Shown here: positions 38,046 through 45,732 of the stretch, piece by piece | Layout of the letters: each line of letters begins with the position of its first letter | How positions within the stretch are numbered: position 1 is the stretch's first letter | Source of the DNA: Chthoniobacter flavus Ellin428 | GTDB taxonomy: Bacteria; Verrucomicrobiota; Verrucomicrobiia; Chthoniobacterales; Chthoniobacteraceae | DNA length: 64,000 nucleotides | Assembly (NCBI RefSeq): GCF_000173075.1 | Contig: NZ_ABVL01000007.1 | Coordinates: 1-64,000, forward strand | Reading direction: 5' to 3' | Notes under the pieces: generated by a model | What the model saw: only the letters and a program-made list of their open reading frames with translations | Told to the model about the DNA's origin: nothing | Database searches by the model: none | Made by a program: the position numbers and the translations under genes

Positions 38046-39673
38046 TCCACGAAACGCTGGGCGACGGGCATCTTGCGGCCGAGGCCGAAGGCGCGTCCGG
38101 TGACTTTGAGTCCCGGCACAGCTTGAGCGCGCTTGTATTCGTTGAGATCGACGCGCCGCACGACCCAGCGCACCGTCTTCTCATCGAAACCGCGGGCGAT
38201 GATTTCCGCGCCGCTCAGTTGTTCCTCGACGTAAAGCTGCAGGATGGGATCGAGCACCTCGTAGGGTGGCAGCGTGTCCTGGTCGCGCTGGTCCGGCTTC
38301 AGTTCGGCGCTCGGCGGTTTCTCGATGGTGGCGCGAGGGATGATTTCGCGGTCGCGATTGATCCACTCGGCGAGTTCGTAAACCATCGTCTTCGGCACAT
38401 CGCTGATGACCGCCAGGCCGCCGCACATGTCGCCGTAGAGCGTGCAATAGCCGACGGCCAGTTCGCTCTTGTTGCCCGTGGTGAGGAGCAGCGAGCCGAA
38501 TTTGTTTGAGAGCGCCATGAGCGTCATGCCGCGCAGGCGAGGCTGCATGTTTTCCTCCGTCGTGTCCTCGGGCAGGCCGGTGAAGACTTCGCGGAACTGC
38601 TCACGAAAGGTCTCGAAGCTGCGCTGGATCGGAATCGTGAGACAGCGGATGCCGAGATTTTTGGCGATGGCCAGAGAATCGTCGACGCTGCCTTGCGAGC
38701 TGTATTGCGTGGGCATGGTTACGCCGAGCACGTGTTCCGTGCCGAGGGCGTGCGCCGCGATGCAGGCCGTGACCGCGCTGTCGATGCCGCCGCTCAAACC
38801 CAACACGGTGGAGTGAAAGCCGCACTTGTGGAGGTAATCACGTGTACCGAGCGAGAGGGCGTAGAAGAGTTCCTCCGGCGCGGATGGGAACGCCGTCACA
38901 GGCGTACTCGATGACGGATTCAATTCCACGACGGCGCATTCCTCCGCGAATGGCGCCAGTCTGGTATGCAGCGCCCCAGTGGCATCGAACGCCAGCGAGT
39001 TGCCGTCGAAGACCAATTGATCGTTTCCGCCGATCGCGTTGCAGTAATGAATCGGCAGTCGATGCTCGCGCGCCAGGGCGCCGAGCATTTCCGCACGTCG
39101 CGCCGCCTTGCCGATGCTGAACGGCGATGCGCTGAGATTGAGGATCGCCTCGATGCCTTGCTCGACGAGCGAACCGACGGGCGAGTTGCCGTACAGCCGT
39201 CGTGGCAAATATTTCTCCGTCCAGATATCCTCGCAAATCGTCACGCCGAATTTCTTTCCCGCGATCTCGATGGGCTCGACGCATTTCGCCGGCTCGAAAT
39301 AGCGGTCCTCGTCGAAGACATCGTAGGTGGGCAGCAGCGACTTGTGTACTTTGCGAAGCGGTTGCCCGCGCTGCAGCACCGCAGCGGCATTGTGAAAGGG
39401 TTGCCCGGATCCGTGGTTGATGTCGATGAACCCGACGAGCAGCGGCACCTCACCCACGGAGCGATGCAACTCGTCGAGCTTCTCGAGGTTCAGCGGAACA
39501 AAACGCGATTTGAAAACCAGGTCCTGCGGCGGATATCCCGTGAGCGCAAGTTCCGGCGTCAACACGAGTTCCGCGCCCTGCTTTACGAGGTCGCGATAGG
39601 CCGCAAGGATCTTCTCCGCGTTTCCGCGAAGATCACCGACAGTGGTATTGAGCTGGGCAAAACCGATTTTCAC
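38042..39673 (-). CDS. nadE: Glutamine-dependent NAD+ synthetase
   Basis: The last enzyme of NAD biosynthesis, 543 residues, two domains. The N-terminal nitrilase-type glutaminase (1-270) has the Glu of LTPELALTGYPPQDL and the Cys of GVTICEDIWTEKYLP. The C-terminal N-type ATP pyrophosphatase synthetase (about 285-540) has the P-loop LSGGIDSAVTACIA and the ammonia/NaAD-binding blocks TTGNKSELAVGYCTLYGDMC. It converts nicotinic acid adenine dinucleotide to NAD with glutamine as nitrogen donor. Its stop overlaps the start of the pseudokinase gene, an unusual neighbour for nadE. Confidence 0.96.
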   Translation of the reverse strand: MKIGFAQLNTTVGDLRGNAEKILAAYRDLVKQGAELVLTPELALTGYPPQDLVFKSRFVPLNLEKLDELHRSVGEVPLLVGFIDINHGSGQPFHNAAAVLQRGQPLRKVHKSLLPTYDVFDEDRYFEPAKCVEPIEIAGKKFGVTICEDIWTEKYLPRRLYGNSPVGSLVEQGIEAILNLSASPFSIGKAARRAEMLGALAREHRLPIHYCNAIGGNDQLVFDGNSLAFDATGALHTRLAPFAEECAVVELNPSSSTPVTAFPSAPEELFYALSLGTRDYLHKCGFHSTVLGLSGGIDSAVTACIAAHALGTEHVLGVTMPTQYSSQGSVDDSLAIAKNLGIRCLTIPIQRSFETFREQFREVFTGLPEDTTEENMQPRLRGMTLMALSNKFGSLLLTTGNKSELAVGYCTLYGDMCGGLAVISDVPKTMVYELAEWINRDREIIPRATIEKPPSAELKPDQRDQDTLPPYEVLDPILQLYVEEQLSGAEIIARGFDEKTVRWVVRRVDLNEYKRAQAVPGLKVTGRAFGLGRKMPVAQRFVE

Positions 39674-39713
39674 TTAAACCCCCACTTAAACGCACAGGGG
39701 GCTGGAAGTGAAG

Positions 39714-39887
39714 TTAATGGTGGCGGTATTGATCTTCCGCCGTTCCGCCGTGGAGGCTTTTATTCCAACCCGCGCCGGATTCGTAGAAGGCCTCCTGCAC
39801 GATGTGCCGGAATACCCAAAAGAGGCACGCGGCCGCGAAACCGGCGATGACCATCATGATGAATTTGTGAGTGAACGTACTGGACAC
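39714..39887 (-). CDS. 57-residue single-span membrane protein
   Basis: An open frame with a GTG start at 39887 and a TAA at 39714. It encodes MSSTFTHKF, a hydrophobic helix (IMMVIAGFAAACLFWVF), a His-containing amphipathic stretch and a hydrophilic tail ending EDQYRHH. A rare strong ribosome site (aggagggg) lies immediately upstream, though only about three bases from the GTG. It fits between the CPBP protease gene and nadE on the same strand (51 and 40 bp gaps), so it belongs to this cluster. No family is recognised. Confidence 0.6.
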   Translation of the reverse strand: MSSTFTHKFIMMVIAGFAAACLFWVFRHIVQEAFYESGAGWNKSLHGGTAEDQYRHH

Positions 39888-39938
39888 GCCCCTCCTATAA
39901 GCAGGTCCCCTGCCGAATGGGCGAAACTTCTGCGCGGG

Positions 39939-40706
39939 CTACCAAAATCCCCATTGCCCCGTGCGCAAGACGTAAACACCGAGCAACAAGTTCGTTACGG
40001 CGTGAACGAGCACGCAGGAACTGAGGCTCCGCGTCCGGTAGGCGACGAGATTGAAGAGCACGCCGGTGAGGACCGCCGCCGGGTAATCGGGCAGGGAATG
40101 CTCGATGCAGAATCCCGCGGTCACCACCCCGAAGGAGAGCCAGGAAAATGCCCCGAAGGGCACCTTGGTAAAGTCTTCGTCGATGAGGTAGCGGAGCAAA
40201 AAGCCCCGCCAGAAAATTTCTTCCACCAAGGGGACAATGACGACCAGGCGCAAAAAACGCCCCCCGACGTTCGCGAGATATGGCCAGCCGGTGCTCCCAA
40301 AGAAATAGGGATCGAAGGCCAGTTCATCGGCCGTCCGAGGAGTTCCCAGCCACTCCTTGGGCACCTTGATGGTGAGCAGAAAGTTGCGGATGGACGAGGG
40401 GAGGGCATCGCCCCATCCCAATAGCCATTGCTGGGGAGCGATCCAAATGAGCAGCGCCAGCACGCCGATGGCGACCGTGAAGAGCACCTTCCGCGGGATC
40501 TGCATTTCGTAGTGTGGCCAGAAGCGGATGAGGACGATCCCGCAGACGAGGGTTTGCAACGGCAAAGTCCAGTATTGGGGCTGGGCCAGGAACCACTCTG
40601 GACGCCCGTCACTGAAGTGCGCGACGGCCTGTCCGAGTCCTAGAATAAGTAAAAATACCAGAAACGGCGCGAGATAAGCTGTGTCTTTCGATTTAGCCCC
40701 AAACAT
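39939..40706 (-). CDS. CPBP intramembrane protease (CAAX prenyl protease-related)
   Basis: A 255-residue inner-membrane glutamic protease with about eight hydrophobic segments. The signature EEIFWRGFLLRYL (EExxxR) and the later IEHSLPDYPAAVLTG and LVHAVTNLLLG (catalytic His blocks) are intact. The form resembles the CAAX-related group TIGR03008, which accompanies exosortase/PEP-CTERM systems; a protein with a CTERM-like tail is indeed encoded at 12370-15732, but no exosortase gene is in view. Start 40706 gives a short cytoplasmic tail before helix 1. The start codon lies only six bases from the divergent start at 40713. Confidence 0.85.
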   Translation of the reverse strand: MFGAKSKDTAYLAPFLVFLLILGLGQAVAHFSDGRPEWFLAQPQYWTLPLQTLVCGIVLIRFWPHYEMQIPRKVLFTVAIGVLALLIWIAPQQWLLGWGDALPSSIRNFLLTIKVPKEWLGTPRTADELAFDPYFFGSTGWPYLANVGGRFLRLVVIVPLVEEIFWRGFLLRYLIDEDFTKVPFGAFSWLSFGVVTAGFCIEHSLPDYPAAVLTGVLFNLVAYRTRSLSSCVLVHAVTNLLLGVYVLRTGQWGFW

Positions 40707-40712
40707 GCAGTC

Positions 40713-40961
40713 ATGAAAGAGACCGAACCCAAGGATGCAACACCAGAACAACTGATCCAAATGCTCGACGCCGAGATGGCGGCGCACCGTTCTCAACGGC
40801 AAAAGGTGGGTCGCAATCGTGCGACAGTGCTGGTCGCGGGGGTTCTCTTCATCGTCTGCGCAGCGGGGGCGGCCCTTCTGGTACTCGAACAAATGCTAAC
40901 GGATATGCGACCGAATGGCCGTATGCCCGCATCGGGGATGACCCCGGCTGCCGGAAAATAA
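40713..40961 (+). CDS. Small single-span membrane protein upstream of pilM
   Basis: An 82-residue protein with an acidic N-tail (EQLIQMLDAEMAAHRSQ), one transmembrane helix (VLVAGVLFIVCAAGAALLVL) and a short Met/Pro-rich outer tail. It lies 50 bp before pilM on the same strand and may belong to the pilus operon. If ATG 40713 is right, its start codon is six bases from the divergent CPBP start and its promoter must lie inside that gene. An internal ATG at 40761 (MLDAEMAAH) is an alternative. No family recognised. Confidence 0.6.
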   Translation: MKETEPKDATPEQLIQMLDAEMAAHRSQRQKVGRNRATVLVAGVLFIVCAAGAALLVLEQMLTDMRPNGRMPASGMTPAAGK

Positions 40962-41011
40962 TTGAGAATCCGGCACCCCGGGTACATCGACTGCTAATAC
41001 GCATTTGTAGA

Positions 41012-42049
41012 ATGGCTAAAGCTCCCAATTCCGTTATCGGTGTCGACCTTGGGCGATACTCGTTAAAGTCCGTCTTGCTCCAGAAGAAAGGCAGCAATCG
41101 CTATGTGCTGACGAATTTTGCGTCGCAGGTCGTGACCGCGCCGGCTGAAACCGCGGATGCTCTCGCTCAACAACTCAAGGCACTTTTCAAGGAAATGGGC
41201 GGCTCCGCCAAGGCTTGCGCGGTGGCTGTTTCCACCCCGGACGCGCTCATTCGCATCATCGAACAGCCGGAGACCCCGCCGGAACTTCTGCGGGAAGCGC
41301 TGCGTTTGAATGGCATGGCCTTGCTGAACCAGGACTGCCGCGAGTTCGTGCTCGATTGCGATCGCATTGCTCCCCTTGGCTCACCCACGGAGCTCACCGC
41401 CAACGGTCGCAAGCGCTATCTGGTCGGCGGTTTGCCTCGCTCGCAAGTGAACCTCATTGGGTCGGCCGTGGAGCATGCCGGCACGGATGTCTCTGCGATG
41501 CAATTGGCGCCGATCTGCGCATTCAATGCTTTCGAATTTGCCTACGAGGAAATCTTTAACCACCAGGCTTTCTTCCTCGTCGACATCGGCCACACCAATT
41601 CCACCATGATGGTCGGCTTGAAGCGGGAACTCGTCCTCGTGCGTAACATCGATTTCGGCGGCAAGGCCCTCGTCGATGCGCTCACCAGCTTGAGCGGAGA
41701 AGGGCGCGAGGCCGTCTTGCAGGCGCTGGAGCAGGAAGATGAAGTGATGGTCGAGTTTGCGCGTGTTGCCATCAACGCGCTGGTGCGCGAGATTCAAAAC
41801 TCCATCGGGTTCCTCGAGCATCGCCATGAGCAAACGATCCCGAAGATCTACATCACGGGCGGCCCCGCCAAATCGCAAACTCTGTTGAAAGTCTTTACCG
41901 AAGAATTACGTCTGCCCTGCGAGGCATGGAGCGCCGTCTCCAAATGTGAATCGGCGCTGCCTGCTCACCGCACGGCACAATTGAATGACCACATGATCGA
42001 CCTGAATGTGGCCTGTGGCGCCGCGGCGGAACTCCTGAAAGCGAACTGA
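41012..42049 (+). CDS. pilM: PilM-type pilus assembly ATPase-like protein
   Basis: A 345-residue cytoplasmic, actin-like protein of the PilM/FtsA group. It has IGVDLGRYSLKSVLLQKK (phosphate-1 loop), FLVDIGHTNSTMMVGLKREL (phosphate-2) and YITGGPAKSQTLLKVF (adenosine loop). In type IV pili PilM binds the PilN tail and connects the ATPase side to the inner-membrane platform. It closely resembles the Akkermansia Amuc_1101 type. pilN starts four bases later, and the pilN, pilO and pilP starts each overlap or abut the preceding stop, a tightly coupled operon. Confidence 0.9.
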   Translation: MAKAPNSVIGVDLGRYSLKSVLLQKKGSNRYVLTNFASQVVTAPAETADALAQQLKALFKEMGGSAKACAVAVSTPDALIRIIEQPETPPELLREALRLNGMALLNQDCREFVLDCDRIAPLGSPTELTANGRKRYLVGGLPRSQVNLIGSAVEHAGTDVSAMQLAPICAFNAFEFAYEEIFNHQAFFLVDIGHTNSTMMVGLKRELVLVRNIDFGGKALVDALTSLSGEGREAVLQALEQEDEVMVEFARVAINALVREIQNSIGFLEHRHEQTIPKIYITGGPAKSQTLLKVFTEELRLPCEAWSAVSKCESALPAHRTAQLNDHMIDLNVACGAAAELLKAN

Positions 42050-42052
42050 GCC

Positions 42053-42694
42053 ATGGCCCTCCGTCTCAATCTTTACCACGAAGTTCACAAGGCCAAGGCG
42101 CTCAAGCGCCGCGACCCGCTTAAAATCACCATCTACGGCCTGGCCGCTCTCGCGGCCTGCTTTGCCCTCTACTACTTTGCCCAGTTGGTGCGGATGCACT
42201 CGATCAACGATCGATACGTCAAGGTCAAAGCGGAATTCGATCATCTCGAGCCGCAGGCCAAAGCCGCCAAGAAACGCGAGGACGAGTTGACCAAGGAAAC
42301 GTCGACGAGCGCGGCCATGGTCAAGCGGATTGAAGGCCGCTTTTACTGGGCGCCGCTGCTCGCGGAGTTGACCCAGGTCGTTCCCCGCGATGTGCAGATC
42401 ACCCGACTCGGCGGCGAAGTCACCGGAGACAGTTTGCGCCATTGTGCGCTGAATATCGATGGTCTGGCGGCCGGCGCCGATCCCCGGCGTGTGGCGGAAG
42501 ATCTCCGCACGGCGATCGCGGAAAAGTTGTCCTCTCACTACAAGAACGTGACCTCCACTTTCAAGACGCTCGAAGATGGGACCGAGACGGTGGCCTACAA
42601 TGGCAAGCAGGTCAGCACCGCCACCTTCGCGATTCTGGTGCAACTTACCTTCGGTGAAGACAAGGCGGGCGCCGCCGGACGCAAAAAGAAATGA
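42053..42694 (+). CDS. pilN: PilN-like inner-membrane pilus protein
   Basis: A 213-residue bitopic membrane protein with a short cytoplasmic tail (MALRLNLYHEVHKAKALKRR; the RxNLY/xP-like stretch that binds PilM). One transmembrane helix follows (KITIYGLAALAACFALYYFA), then a coiled coil and a periplasmic ferredoxin-like domain. That order is diagnostic for PilN. Within the Amuc_1098-1102 nomenclature it would correspond to a PilN-like member. The ending is Lys/Arg-rich. Its stop overlaps the pilO start by four bases. Confidence 0.8.
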   Translation: MALRLNLYHEVHKAKALKRRDPLKITIYGLAALAACFALYYFAQLVRMHSINDRYVKVKAEFDHLEPQAKAAKKREDELTKETSTSAAMVKRIEGRFYWAPLLAELTQVVPRDVQITRLGGEVTGDSLRHCALNIDGLAAGADPRRVAEDLRTAIAEKLSSHYKNVTSTFKTLEDGTETVAYNGKQVSTATFAILVQLTFGEDKAGAAGRKKK

Positions 42695-43242
42695 AACTAG
42701 ATAAAGAAGAAATTCAGAAGATCGTCCTCGGCGCGCTGCTGCTGATCGGGGTGGTTTACAGTTACTTTGACCTGCTGCTCGGGCCGCTGACGAAACGCGC
42801 CGAGACGACGGAGATCGCGGTGAATGCCTTGGGGCCGGAAATCGCCAACGCCAAGGGCCAGATCGCCAAGACCCAGCAGTTGGAAAAGGACACGCCGAGC
42901 CTGCTCCTGCCCATGCGCCAGGCCGAGGCCATGATTCCCGAGGGCGCGCCGGTGGCCTGGTTTCCCACGCGCATCACGGAATTTTTCAAGAAGGAAGGGA
43001 TCGATCGCGCCTCCACTCGCATGACGGGTGAGAGCGTCGAGAAGGAGCTTCCGGGATTCCGCAAGATCTCGTGGGGAGTCGACCTTCCCAAGGTGGAATT
43101 CGTGAATTTCGGGCAGGCCGTCGCGGCACTGGAAAATGAAGAACCTTTGTTGGAGATTACCGCGTTGCAGATCGACGCCAGCCGTGACGACGTCGAAGCG
43201 CAGCACGCTTTCCTCACCGTCAACAACCTCGTCAAGCAATGA
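42691..43242 (+). CDS. pilO: PilO-like inner-membrane pilus protein
   Basis: A 183-residue bitopic protein with a charged N-tail (MKLDKEEIQK), a single helix (IVLGALLLIGVVYSYFDLLL), a coiled coil (NALGPEIANAKGQIAKTQQL) and a periplasmic alpha/beta domain. It matches PilO in layout and position after PilN. The two normally form heterodimers. Sequence identity to textbook PilO is low, and a relation to the Akkermansia Amuc_1099/1100 proteins is plausible. The pilP-like start overlaps its stop. Confidence 0.75.
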   Translation: MKLDKEEIQKIVLGALLLIGVVYSYFDLLLGPLTKRAETTEIAVNALGPEIANAKGQIAKTQQLEKDTPSLLLPMRQAEAMIPEGAPVAWFPTRITEFFKKEGIDRASTRMTGESVEKELPGFRKISWGVDLPKVEFVNFGQAVAALENEEPLLEITALQIDASRDDVEAQHAFLTVNNLVKQ

Positions 43243-43802
43243 GTCCCCGCTCTTATCTTTTCTTCGCGGCTTTTCTCTCGTGCGCCTCGGCAGTGCACGC
43301 GGTGCGTCCTCCTCCGTCGGCGCCCACGCCTAAAGCCGACCCTTCGGCCAAGACGAGCACGCTGCCCAAGTCGACCGAGCCCGTGCCGCCGTACGTCCTG
43401 AAAAACCGCTCGACCTTTTCCAATGTCACCGACGCTACCCGCGCGCCTTTCTGGCCGATTGGCTGGGTGAAACGCGTGAAGGGCGGACAGGTCGCGCAGG
43501 CCCCCGTCGAGGAGGCGCCCAAGTTCACGCTCGATTCCAAGAGCTTCAGGCTGTCCAGCATTCTGGTGGGTTCGGGCACGACCGCCTCGCTCGCCGTGAT
43601 CAACGGACGGGCCTACGGTGAGGGTGAATTCGTCCGCATGCCGCACGCTCCTGGCGCTGCTCCGATGCGGGTTCGCGTGCAGCGCATCAGCGACGCCGGT
43701 GTGGTTCTGGCCTACGCCAACCAGACGGTAGTCGTGCCTCTCCAGCACACGGATCTCGGCCCTCGCAAGCCCGAAGAGTTGCTGGAGGACAAGGATCGCT
43801 GA
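43239..43802 (+). CDS. PilP/GspC-like periplasmic pilus protein
   Basis: A 187-residue exported protein (signal peptide about 1-22) with a Pro-rich linker and a C-terminal beta domain. The domain (FRLSSILVGSGTTASLAVIN, then GVVLAYANQTVVVPL) has the shape of the HR-type domain found in PilP and GspC, which contacts the N0 domain of the secretin. It lacks a lipobox. In the Akkermansia scheme it may correspond to Amuc_1102. The secretin it should contact is encoded at 5940-8585. Its stop is seven bases from the convergent nucleotidyltransferase gene. Confidence 0.65.
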   Translation: MSPRSYLFFAAFLSCASAVHAVRPPPSAPTPKADPSAKTSTLPKSTEPVPPYVLKNRSTFSNVTDATRAPFWPIGWVKRVKGGQVAQAPVEEAPKFTLDSKSFRLSSILVGSGTTASLAVINGRAYGEGEFVRMPHAPGAAPMRVRVQRISDAGVVLAYANQTVVVPLQHTDLGPRKPEELLEDKDR

Positions 43803-43809
43803 TTTCTGC

Positions 43810-44523
43810 TTACGTCCCGGCGTTCAATTGTGCCAGCACCTCGGGATCGCGCACATCGGCCCAGTCGCCGGTCAATTCCACGACCTGCACCTTGCGTCCA
43901 CTCTGCGCCAGCGCGCGGATCGCGTCGGTGAGTTCGTATTCGCCGCGCGGGGATTTTTCGAGCTTCGCCGTGAATTCGAAAATGCTCGGACGAAACGCGT
44001 AAACGCCCGCGTTGTACCACGGGCTGGTCGGCTCGCCCGGCTGGGGTTTTTCTCGCAGGTCGGTCATTTCGAAGCGCTCGTTGACGAACACCGCGCCGCC
44101 CTTGGCGATCTCGCCGGGGTTGTGCTTCACGCTTACCAAGCCCTCCGCGTCATCGAGCTTCACCAGGCGGTGATAATTGGCCGGGTCGATGAGGATATCG
44201 CCGTAGCTGAGCACAAACGGATCCGCGCCGACGAATTCCTTCGCCAGTTCCACCACGCGCCCCGTGCCGTCCTGCACCACCTGCGTCGCATACTCGACCG
44301 AGATGCCAAACTGCGAACCGTCGCCGAAGTAGTCCGTCACCACATCCGCGCGCCAGCCCACGACGATCTGAAAATGTGTGACGCCGGCCGCGCGCAAGCC
44401 ATCCACGATGTGTCGCAGGATCGGTTGCCCGCGCACGGGGATCATCGGCTTGGGCAATTCATTCGTCAGCTCGCGCATGCGCGTGCCTTTGCCAGCGGCG
44501 AGGAGAACAGCTTTATGGATCAT
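43810..44523 (-). CDS. Sugar-1-phosphate nucleotidyltransferase
   Basis: A 237-residue soluble enzyme of the NTP_transferase family. It has AVLLAAGKGTRMRELTNELP with the G-x-G-T-R loop and the KPMIPV Lys, a nucleotide-binding FVLSYGDILI block, and SPWYNAGVYAFRPSIFEF near the end. It makes an NDP-sugar for surface polysaccharide or glycoprotein synthesis; the exact sugar cannot be read. The open frame extends upstream through a heptamer repeat, so ATG 44523 (MIHKAVLLAAG) is chosen. It stands alone, convergent with the pil operon. Confidence 0.9.
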   Translation of the reverse strand: MIHKAVLLAAGKGTRMRELTNELPKPMIPVRGQPILRHIVDGLRAAGVTHFQIVVGWRADVVTDYFGDGSQFGISVEYATQVVQDGTGRVVELAKEFVGADPFVLSYGDILIDPANYHRLVKLDDAEGLVSVKHNPGEIAKGGAVFVNERFEMTDLREKPQPGEPTSPWYNAGVYAFRPSIFEFTAKLEKSPRGEYELTDAIRALAQSGRKVQVVELTGDWADVRDPEVLAQLNAGT

Positions 44524-44538
44524 GGGAAGTCGGATTTG

Positions 44539-44681
44539 GGAATGCGGAATGTGGAATGCGGAATTCAAAGCAAAGTGCCACTCCGTTGTAGCGGCATCGG
44601 AAGAAAAGTGCCAAGAGCAAGTGATCCCCTGACTCTCGGCACTGAGCACTGATTACTGAGCACTGAGCGCTAAGCACTTCC
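44539..44681. repeat. Two heptanucleotide arrays upstream of the nucleotidyltransferase
   Basis: At 44539-44566 there are three to four units of the cggaatg type (gaatgcggaatgtggaatgcggaattc). At 44640-44681 there are six units of the cactgag type (cactgag, cactgat, tactgag, cactgag, cgctaag, cacttcc). Both fill the 163-bp gap before the minus-strand gene. The first ends 15 bases from its start codon. The cggaatg unit is the same as the array at 53579-53641. Confidence 0.6.
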
Positions 44682-44686
44682 CCTTC

Positions 44687-45475
44687 TCAACTCCCCCGAA
44701 TCCGATTGATCTGTGTCACGAACTGCCGGATCGACACGAAGTAAGAATGATCCGGCTGATTTCCCGGCACGGCCAGGTCCTTGTCGTAAAGCGCCTTGTT
44801 ATCCACGTCCACATCGGCGCCGATTCCCACCAGCTTCCACACCCCGCCGAGATTCTCAAACAGTCCGCAGCCCGAATCGCCGCCGGTGATCTGCCCAGTC
44901 TGCGGCCCGGCTGCGCTGTCGAACGCCGTCTGGATATAGGTGATGTGGCTTTGCGGATCCGTCTTGTAAGTGGGCAGCGTCCGGTTTGTCGCCCAGCGCT
45001 TTTGTCGCGATGGGTCTTCGCCCCAGTTCCAGCCTTGGTTGGGCACCTCGGTGCCCTTGCCCACGCCGTAGCCGATCATCGTGCACGCCTTGTTGAACTC
45101 CGATTCCGCCACGCCAATCAGCGGCAGCGGCGCCAGCCCTGGGTCCTGCATGATGCGCAGGACGCGCAGGTCCGTGCCCTTGATCTCCACGGGCTTGAAG
45201 CTTTCATCCACCGTGCAATTCGTCCCGTTCAGGTGCACGACGGTGATGTCGTGATCGATATGGTTCGCGGTCAGCACGTAGCGATTGCCGATGTAAACGC
45301 CGGTCGCGCGCGCGCCAAATTTGTTGTCCATCCGCGCGACATAATTCCACGGAGAACCATCCGCCGGCGGCGCGAGACACACGCTTTCGTCGGGATTGAT
45401 GACGATGATGCCGAGCGTGGGACGAGTGAGGGCCACCGCGGCAAGCAGAGCAGGGAGAAGGATGCGTGCTTTCAT
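44687..45475 (-). CDS. Secreted trypsin-like serine protease
   Basis: A 262-residue exported protein with a signal peptide (MKARILLPALLAAVALTRPT) and a trypsin-fold domain. The triad can be read: His in YVLTANHIDHD, Asp in KGTDLRVLRIM, and Ser in ITGGDSGCGLFEN. AANHC-type cysteines are absent, and the GDSGG of trypsin is GDSGC. It may be a degenerate or narrow-specificity protease. The start is the ATG that begins the signal peptide. Neighbours are unrelated. Confidence 0.8.
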   Translation of the reverse strand: MKARILLPALLAAVALTRPTLGIIVINPDESVCLAPPADGSPWNYVARMDNKFGARATGVYIGNRYVLTANHIDHDITVVHLNGTNCTVDESFKPVEIKGTDLRVLRIMQDPGLAPLPLIGVAESEFNKACTMIGYGVGKGTEVPNQGWNWGEDPSRQKRWATNRTLPTYKTDPQSHITYIQTAFDSAAGPQTGQITGGDSGCGLFENLGGVWKLVGIGADVDVDNKALYDKDLAVPGNQPDHSYFVSIRQFVTQINRIRGS

Positions 45476-45630
45476 ACGGCACCGATGATGCGCGACTTTC
45501 GTCCGCACTCAAGCTTCCGCCGTGCGTCGCGCCCCGCTCGTCAGGTCGTGGTTTTTGCGTCGACGCCGAGGCCGTGCCTTATCTCGCGCAACCGTAGCCG
45601 AACGTGCTGCTCAGAGCCTGTGAAAAGAGC

Positions 45631-45697
45631 GCCCGCGAATCACGCGAATGACCCGAATAAATATTTCCCATTCGGGTCATTCGCGTGATTCGCGGGC
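45631..45697. repeat. Perfect 28-bp palindromic repeat
   Basis: Arms 45631-45658 and 45670-45697 are perfect inverted copies (gcccgcgaatcacgcgaatg onward) around an 11-base AT-rich loop (aaatatttccc). The inner core gcgaatcacgcgaatg..cgaat is related to the middle of the inverted repeat at 31816-31885. It lies after the stop of a minus-strand gene and could end that transcript, but there is no T-run. This sequence type is widespread between genes of unrelated bacteria. Confidence 0.75.
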
Positions 45698-45732
45698 CAA
45701 ACAATCTCTCCGCCGGTTTATTTCAAACGCAC

